Below are positions 57,870 through 64,000 of a stretch of 64,000 nucleotides of DNA, in pieces. This stretch comes from Eudorina sp. 2006-703-Eu-15 (taxonomy: Eukaryota; Chlorophyta; Chlorophyceae; Chlamydomonadales; Volvocaceae), in assembly GCA_003117195.1 (NCBI GenBank), contig BDSI01000191.1, forward strand, positions 2,501 to 66,500, in the 5' to 3' direction. The notes beneath the pieces are model-generated. The model ran no database searches. It worked only from the letters and a program-made list of their open reading frames with translations, and had not been told where the DNA came from. Position 1 is the stretch's first letter. Each line of letters begins with the position of its first letter. Position numbers and translations under genes: made by a program.

Positions 57870-59872
57870 AGGTGCGTACGGCAGCGCACGACGTTCGCGG
57901 CGCACCTCCCTGGACATCCGCCTGCACTGAAGTCCGCCGGGGATCAGCCGTCCCCTGGGCTGGCGACTTCGGGAACCAAAGGTTGGTTGTGCGCAACGCG
58001 AGGTCGATGACAGGGTCAGCTGCCGAGAACAACGAATTTGAATGAATGCATGAATGCGTCTGAATGCTTTAGGGTGCAATCACTTACGGACCAGCTTGCG
58101 GTTTGGCCAAGTCATGTGTGGCTTGGCTTTGATGGGTCTCTCCGGCGGGTGACCACTGTGGTGTGATTTCGGAGCCATCTGCTTGTACCACCTGCCGTAC
58201 CCCAAGCGGTACAGATTCGCCCATTGGCGGTAGAGGTGTGATGTGGAGGGAATTGGGTAGCGTGCCTGGTCTGACAGGAGCCATCCACCCGCCCATCCAC
58301 CCATCCAGAAAGGAGAATAATAATTAACCGCAGCAGCTGAGGAGGGGGGGAGGGAGGCCTGTCGGGTTTCCAGGTCCAGTGTCTGGCAGGGGCGGCCGCG
58401 ATGCGGGACCCGGCGGGTGGCCAAGTGAGTAAATGGGGTTGGAGCAGGGGGGGTCCTGCCGACAGTTCGGACGTTTTAACCAACTTTAGGGTCACTTCCT
58501 GGTGAGACAGCTTCGATCGGCGCAGCTAGCGGCCCGGCCTGTGTGTGCACTGTGCAGGAAGGACATGCCTGGGGGGTGTACGGCATTTACCGTATGTAGG
58601 TGTTTCAGGCCTCCATGTGTACGGCCCTTGGTGTACTGATCTCTCCGTGTGTGCCAGTATTTGTTCGCAAGTGTGCGTTCGGCGTCACCCGGCGCAGTGG
58701 GGGAGGGAGGGGGAGGGGGGTTGTCCTGCTCTACAGGAGGACCTGCCTGGACGATGACAGTGATGATACACGGTAGTGAGGGCCTCCGTGTGGGTTACTG
58801 GGAGGCCCCTCTCCGGTACCTCCACCGGCGGGGGGCCCGGATGCTCATTGGTGATGGTGCATGCGCCGTACATGTCGTACCTTTTACCTCGACAGTGGTA
58901 CGGCCATGTGTGCCTCGGACCAGCTGTCCAACCGCGTGTGATTATTCCGAGGTACTTACTGCTGTAGTAGGGTTGGCGCCCAAATGGCGCTCGGTTTGAG
59001 CAGCTGGGCTGAGCTGAGCTGGGCTGAGGTATTTGTTCCCTTGTGGCGCTGCCGGCTGCCAGCTAACAAGACAGGACATCATTCGGCCATTGGCCGGGAG
59101 AAGGGTCCGCAGGAGCCGTGAGTGTGCATGAGCTCGTCCAAATGCCGTATTTGTACCGTACGTGGAGGTGGTGGTGGTGACGGCGACCGCTGGTGAGAGA
59201 CGCAGCTCACCCCGCCCCACCCCACCAAAACTCAGTCAGCTGCGTGTGCCCTTTCATGTACGTGTGGGTGTATGTGAGGGAGTCGTACGACAGGTACGTC
59301 GGGGACGAGTCTCGGGACTGGAGGGAGGCACGGGGGTAGCGCGTGTGTGGGTGTGGGAGGGGGGGCCGCTGCGGTTCGCCGCGGGGGCACTGAGCCGTGC
59401 CGCCCGGGGGGGGGGGCGGTCCGGTCCGTCCGTCTGCCGCTGTGCCCAGTATCTGCGGTATCTGCCCGGGCGGACGAAGGAAATGCCGTACAGGGGAGCT
59501 GGCCCCCGGTGCTGGTGCGGTTCCTCCTCCTCGTGCGTCTCTTGACCTGGGCCCGGCATGCGCTCGGCTGTGCGAATACATTATAGCATATGGCGCGTCG
59601 AACATGTGCAGCGTCGATGCCGCCTTGTTAAGAGCTTGTGATGTACCGACTGAGATGTGGCCGCCGGTGAAGAGTTTGTGTGCGCGTCCATATGCTCCTT
59701 GATGACGGTGATGATGATGGTGGTGATGATGGAGATGACGATGGAGGTGATGGTGCATGTACGAATATTGTCCGCAACGGGTACACCACCGCTTGGCCGC
59801 TGTCAGCTCACGGTGCTACGAAGTGTTTCACCGTCGGTGACACCTATATCACCACCACCACCACCACTACTA

Positions 59873-59905
59873 CATGAATGAATGAACGGTACAGCGGACC
59901 CCGAA
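59873..59905 (+). repeat. (TGAA)n-GGTACAGCGGACCCC repeat terminus
   Basis: tacatgaatgaatgaacggt then acagcggaccccgaaaaa: the same end as 3586 and 12181, with no recognisable R1 body behind it. Confidence 0.55.
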
Positions 59906-60104
59906 AAAGGGAGGGCCGGCCGCCGGTGAGCTCTTCCTGGGCCCTTGTGAGAGCTCCTGGAGCGGCTCCCGGGTCGCGTAGTGCCCGGGCTGATCTCCAG
60001 ATTTGGGGAGCAGCACCCAGCCTTAGTCCCACCGGCGCCCTGCAGCACCAGCCCTGTGTATCCTTGGACGCATTCCCCGCCGCCAACATGACAGCGGAAC
60101 GGCC

Positions 60105-60215
60105 CCCACGTCAAGCAGCACCGCTAGGGCCTCCAGGTTGTTGGCGGCCGCTGTCAGCATCAGCGCGCTGGTGCCGCCGGAGTCCAGCAGCCTCCGCACA
60201 GCCGGGGTGAGTGTG
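60105..60215 (-). pseudogene. Ankyrin-repeat-like fragment
   Basis: On the minus strand, VRRLLDSGGTSALMLTAAAN followed by NLEALAVLLDVGA has the TALMLAAxxGxxxxVxxLLxxGA pattern of an ankyrin repeat, about one unit long. No neighbouring repeat or convincing splice acceptor was found on either side. It may be one exon of an unseen gene or a stray fragment. Confidence 0.3.
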
Positions 60216-63200
60216 TGTGAAGGAGGGGTCGCGGGCCGCAGATGCCGTGTGGCGGGGCGGGGCAGGGCGGCGTGTTGCGAGGTCCGTACTGGAGGGACTG
60301 AATGCCCCGGGGGGCCTGGCAGGCCGAGGCGGGCACCCAAGTCCCTTGTACCCCCAAGGCTGGGGGGCGGCCGACCCCGTACGGCCAGCGCGAGGCACAT
60401 TGCGCCTCATCCGGAGAATGTCGTCGGTCAGGCAGCAGGGGGGTATCTAGGATTGAGACGGACCCCGACCAGGCACCTGCAGCTGCGGAGGTGACCGCGA
60501 ACCTACAGCCGACAGCGACGGACGGACGGACGGCGGACAGACAGGAGGGCTCCGCCACACAGCCCACGACCCGTGCCGTACCGCGGCACCGACGACTCAT
60601 CATGACGGCACTCCGCGACCTACTGGACCTGTGTTTGGATCCCGCCCACTCCTTCACACCTCACTTGCGTCATGCCAGCGGATGAAGGTATTGTAGAAAC
60701 ACCGAGCCTACCGTATGTGCATGGCCCATTACTGTTGCAGAGCGGCGAGGTTTGGCAAGCTGCGGCATCTGAACTCTGAGTGGTCGGATGCGGCACAGGG
60801 TCGGATATTGAACGACTCCGCCCCCACGCACCTGCGCTCCGCCGGCAGCACCAACCCGTCTGACAGCCCCTGCAGCACCTCGCCTCCTTCGCCTCGCCAC
60901 CTCGTGCGCTAGAGACCCTGGAAAACAGGTTGCGGCTCCTATTCAACTGAGGAAGACGGGCCATTGACGTCCTTGGCCAACTGGTTATGAAAAGGTCTGT
61001 GGGTCGGCATCGTCCCCGACATGCACGATACTACCTGTGAAGAAAAAATTGCAGGATTCTGGAATTCGCCGCTTTAGACTGTCGTTAGCATGGCGGTACG
61101 CTAGCCCTACCCTGAGTTCTAAGCCATGTCGCTCCTTGTTTGACACCGTGTCGAACGGGGAAGTGTCGAGACAGGGCGCAGAGCGGGGCTCGGCCTGGGG
61201 ACTGATGGGGAGGGGGAAAGGGATGGATGAATGGATGCATGGACCAGCTGCTGCGGGATGTCCGCGAGGCCGTGGCAGTAAATCGCCGAGTGCGGTCATG
61301 ACGTGTCATGAAGTGCCGCGGAAAGGGTCGTACGTGCGGGGCGGGTGCCCTCCTGCCGTCTCCGTCTCCGTCGATGTCGGGGGGGTGGCCGTCACCGCTG
61401 TAGTTGCAGTTGCCGTACGTGCTCGGGGCCCATCTGCTCAGCGAGGGTCTCCCTGGAGCAGCGGGGTGGGGCGGGGTGGGGCGGGGGACATGGGGACGGG
61501 AGGGTGGTGAAGGAAACATGAGGGAGGATATGTGGAATTGCGGCTGACATCTGTGTCTGAGCTGCGCATGTGTGTGCCATAGGAGTATGTACGGAAGGTT
61601 GGCGTACGAAGTACTAACATCTGTCTGAGCTGCCTTGCGAACAAGGTGCCGCCACGCACGAACACTGAGACCCACACGTTGAGGCTGAATGAGGCGGAGG
61701 CGGGGACCAGCTGAACACCGGACAATCAGGGCTGCGAGGAGCTGCATGGGTACACTCCTCCAGAACGCGCCGAAGTCGGGCGTGACCCAGACCCGAGCGT
61801 GTGGCTGAGATGATCCCTGTACGGGCGGATGGCGAAGGTCTGGCTGAGTGCAGTTCTGGCGCAGTTACCGTTGTCAGTGGGATTGCCATGGCGCGATGGT
61901 TCGCACGACCCTCTGTGACGCGGGATAAAAGTCTTAATAATAATATTTCTGGTCTATAGGCCCTCGACTGTGGTGACACCGGGAGGGGCCCCCGACCTTG
62001 CCTCGACTGAACTGCACATGTAAACACAGCGCGACGTATTGGTTTCGTTGTCTAGGTTCGGTGTACCGTCACGTTAACGCCGCCGGTAGAACAAGTAGCA
62101 AGGTGCACCGTACGAACCCTATCATATCGTACACGCTGCACGCTATTATGTCGTACACGTCACAATGCCGTACAAACGCGCGTTGTCAGGTTGAGATTCA
62201 TCGCTGCCGGTGCATCAGAGCTGATCGACATTCGTGGGGTGTGGTTGTACAGGGGCCCTGGCATTCGTGAACTGTCCCTGGAGATGGCTGTTCGTGGGGA
62301 TGGCTGTTCGTGGGGATGGCTGTTGGTGGCGATGGCTGTGCGTTGTTCCTTTGCCGTCGAAACACGTACCTGTGTGGAGTCCGTCAGGTAATGGGCCGAT
62401 CGAGGCGGTGGGCAGGTGCCTGCAGGCACCTGCCCGATTAGGCAATTATAAACGCGGATGATGCTGGCGATGGGCTGGCGGACCGCCACCACCAGCGATG
62501 CATGGCTCCGAAGGGCCGACTCACGACAGGCTCCCCAAGGCCGGTCTATAACCACCAGCACCCAACAAGTCGTACGTCAACACCACCTTTCACCATCAGC
62601 CTCAATCGCCACCGCCTCTGTCACTTCGCCGGTCTCCATCGACACACCGCAAGCCAGCAGCACCTCCCCCGGGAACACTGGCCCCGCTGCCCAGCGAGCG
62701 CAACACAAGCGGTGTCGATTGAAGCGTATTGAAGGACCACAGCTCGAGGTGACCGCTGAGGGCGCTAGGGCGGTTGCTGGAAGCGGGGTGCGCCCAGCGC
62801 CTCCACCTCCTTCGAAACGCAGCGCGCGCCCGCGAGGTCTGGACCCGAAGTCTCGGGCACCTTCAAGGTCCAGATGAGCGACGCGAATCCTCGGAAAGAT
62901 CAGAAACCCGATGGCCCCGGGTCACAAGTCCGTATCCCCGTCCGGCGAGCCCACGCCCACCACTGCAGCCGCTGAGAGTGACGTGCGCTGGCGCCGCGAG
63001 GAGGGCGAGTCGGATGACGCGCTTTCTGTAACACGCCAGCAGGCCGCACCAGCCATACGCCAAGCCGCCGTTGACCGTCCCCGCCGAGCGACCTGATGTC
63101 GCGCTTACTTAGCTTGCGAACCTCCCACCCGCGCCCGCCGCGGGACAGCAGCGCCAGTACGCGGATGCCATGGCGGGGCTGGTCAGGTAGTTGACAACTC

Positions 63201-64000
63201 CAGGTGAGCCGCCCCAGAGAGCAGCGCCGACAAGGCGGCCCCGCAGCATGCATGGACAGCCGCGGTAACGATGACGGCATAGCGGAAGGCGGCGACGGAG
63301 GGGCGTGACGCGGCTATGCCGGCGGACGTGGCGTTGAGCCGCATTCCCAAAGAGGGCGGGCCGCGGCGCCGCCCGTTGGCTGTCACGGCGCCGCAGGCGG
63401 CCTCCGTCCGCGCTTCCATTGTGGTAGGACGGTAGCCCATCGCGACGTGGATAGGTTGCAGTTCAGGTCGGCGCACATTCGGGCGAAGAGGTCATAACCA
63501 TGCCGGCGTGGCCAAGAGACGGCGTGCAACCATAGTCCGCATCATTAACGTGTAGATGCTGCCGGCCCGTAGATACAAATACGGTAGATCAACTCTGAGT
63601 TGCTGTGTGCCGTGTTGTGCCACCTGCAACTACCACCCGACCTGCCATCCCGCTTGCCGACAAGCAACATTGTTACGAGCACCGGGTGGCATCCTGGATG
63701 CGGTTCTGTGTCTGTCGTTACGCACCGTTGCACATGGGCGGACGTTGGCGCCACCGAAGGCGAGGGCACTGACGCCGCAGATGGCTGCACGCCTCCAGAG
63801 GCCGCGCCGCCACGCGCCCGCGCGCGGTCTCTATCTTTCCGTTGCTATGCAGGTACCGCACCACGTAAGTATACTGAGTTATGCTGGGTGTGCCCGGGTT
63901 CGTTCTTCGGGTTTATTTCTTTTTGAAATTTAACGCCTCCAGAGTGGCCGCCGGCAGTGCATCCGCTCCACCACTCACTCGTGCGGCTCAAGTGGGGGAG

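Larger units (their letters stand above)
57870..64000. other. Terminal region, no confident gene
   Basis: GC-rich, low-complexity DNA with short tandem motifs (for example gatggctgttcgtgggg near 62285), a (TGAA)n-CGGTACAGCGGACCCC terminus at 59873-59905 and one ankyrin-like stretch (60105-60215, minus). Frames at 62458-62877 and 62911-63096 are Ser/Pro/Arg-rich and resemble no family I know. A host gene with small exons could be missed here. Confidence 0.45.

Noticed and set aside
62458..63096. Ser/Pro/Arg-rich plus-strand frames
   Set aside because: No domain, splice context or repeat match; composition alone explains the open frames.

Overview
This is a 64 kb piece of a nuclear genome, most likely from a volvocine or chlamydomonadalean green alga. 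The exons are GC-rich, almost every gene is cut by many short to medium GT-AG introns, a TGTAA polyadenylation-type signal follows one gene, tandem repeats and low-complexity tracts are abundant, and the recognisable proteins are plant/algal in type (plant-type cytosolic alpha-amylase, algal truncated haemoglobin). All gene models below were built by eye from reading frame, splice-site phase and family motifs. No transcript data were available.

Layout. (1) 1-6489, minus: an alpha-amylase-like gene whose 3' end runs off the window. Two of its three catalytic carboxylates are substituted. (2) 10493-15410, plus: a complete 12-exon GH13 alpha-amylase of 416 aa with all catalytic residues. The two genes are divergent paralogues with nearly identical exon phases. 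(3) 18118-25643, plus: a 16-exon gene for a 985-aa protein with an N-acylglucosamine-2-epimerase-like barrel followed by a PfpI/DJ-1 domain. (4) 28345-35272, minus: the bifunctional purine enzyme PurH (ATIC), 11 exons, 535 aa. (5) 36610-38059, plus: three exons of a TPR-like plastid-type protein whose middle is missing. (6) 40983-46938, minus: a 1633-aa nuclear-type protein with possible B3-like N-terminal segments, long disordered repeats and a C-terminal SET domain split over three exons. (7) 54103-57869, plus: a 545-aa truncated haemoglobin with a ~420-residue low-complexity tail. (8) The remainder (6.5-10.5, 15.4-18.1, 38-41, 47-54 and 58-64 kb) is intergenic or mobile DNA: a LINE remnant, a long-TIR element, a fold-back element, tRNA-related sequence and several dispersed repeat families.

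Functionally there is no operon-like logic. The amylase pair (starch breakdown, possibly one active enzyme and one pseudoenzyme) and the epimerase fusion are the only neighbours with a shared carbohydrate theme. The most unusual points are the catalytically degenerate amylase, the epimerase-PfpI fusion, the SET protein with a non-canonical motif, the globin with its disordered tail and GC-AG intron, and a short repeat family whose seven copies found here all lie in introns (five purH introns and one SET-gene intron).
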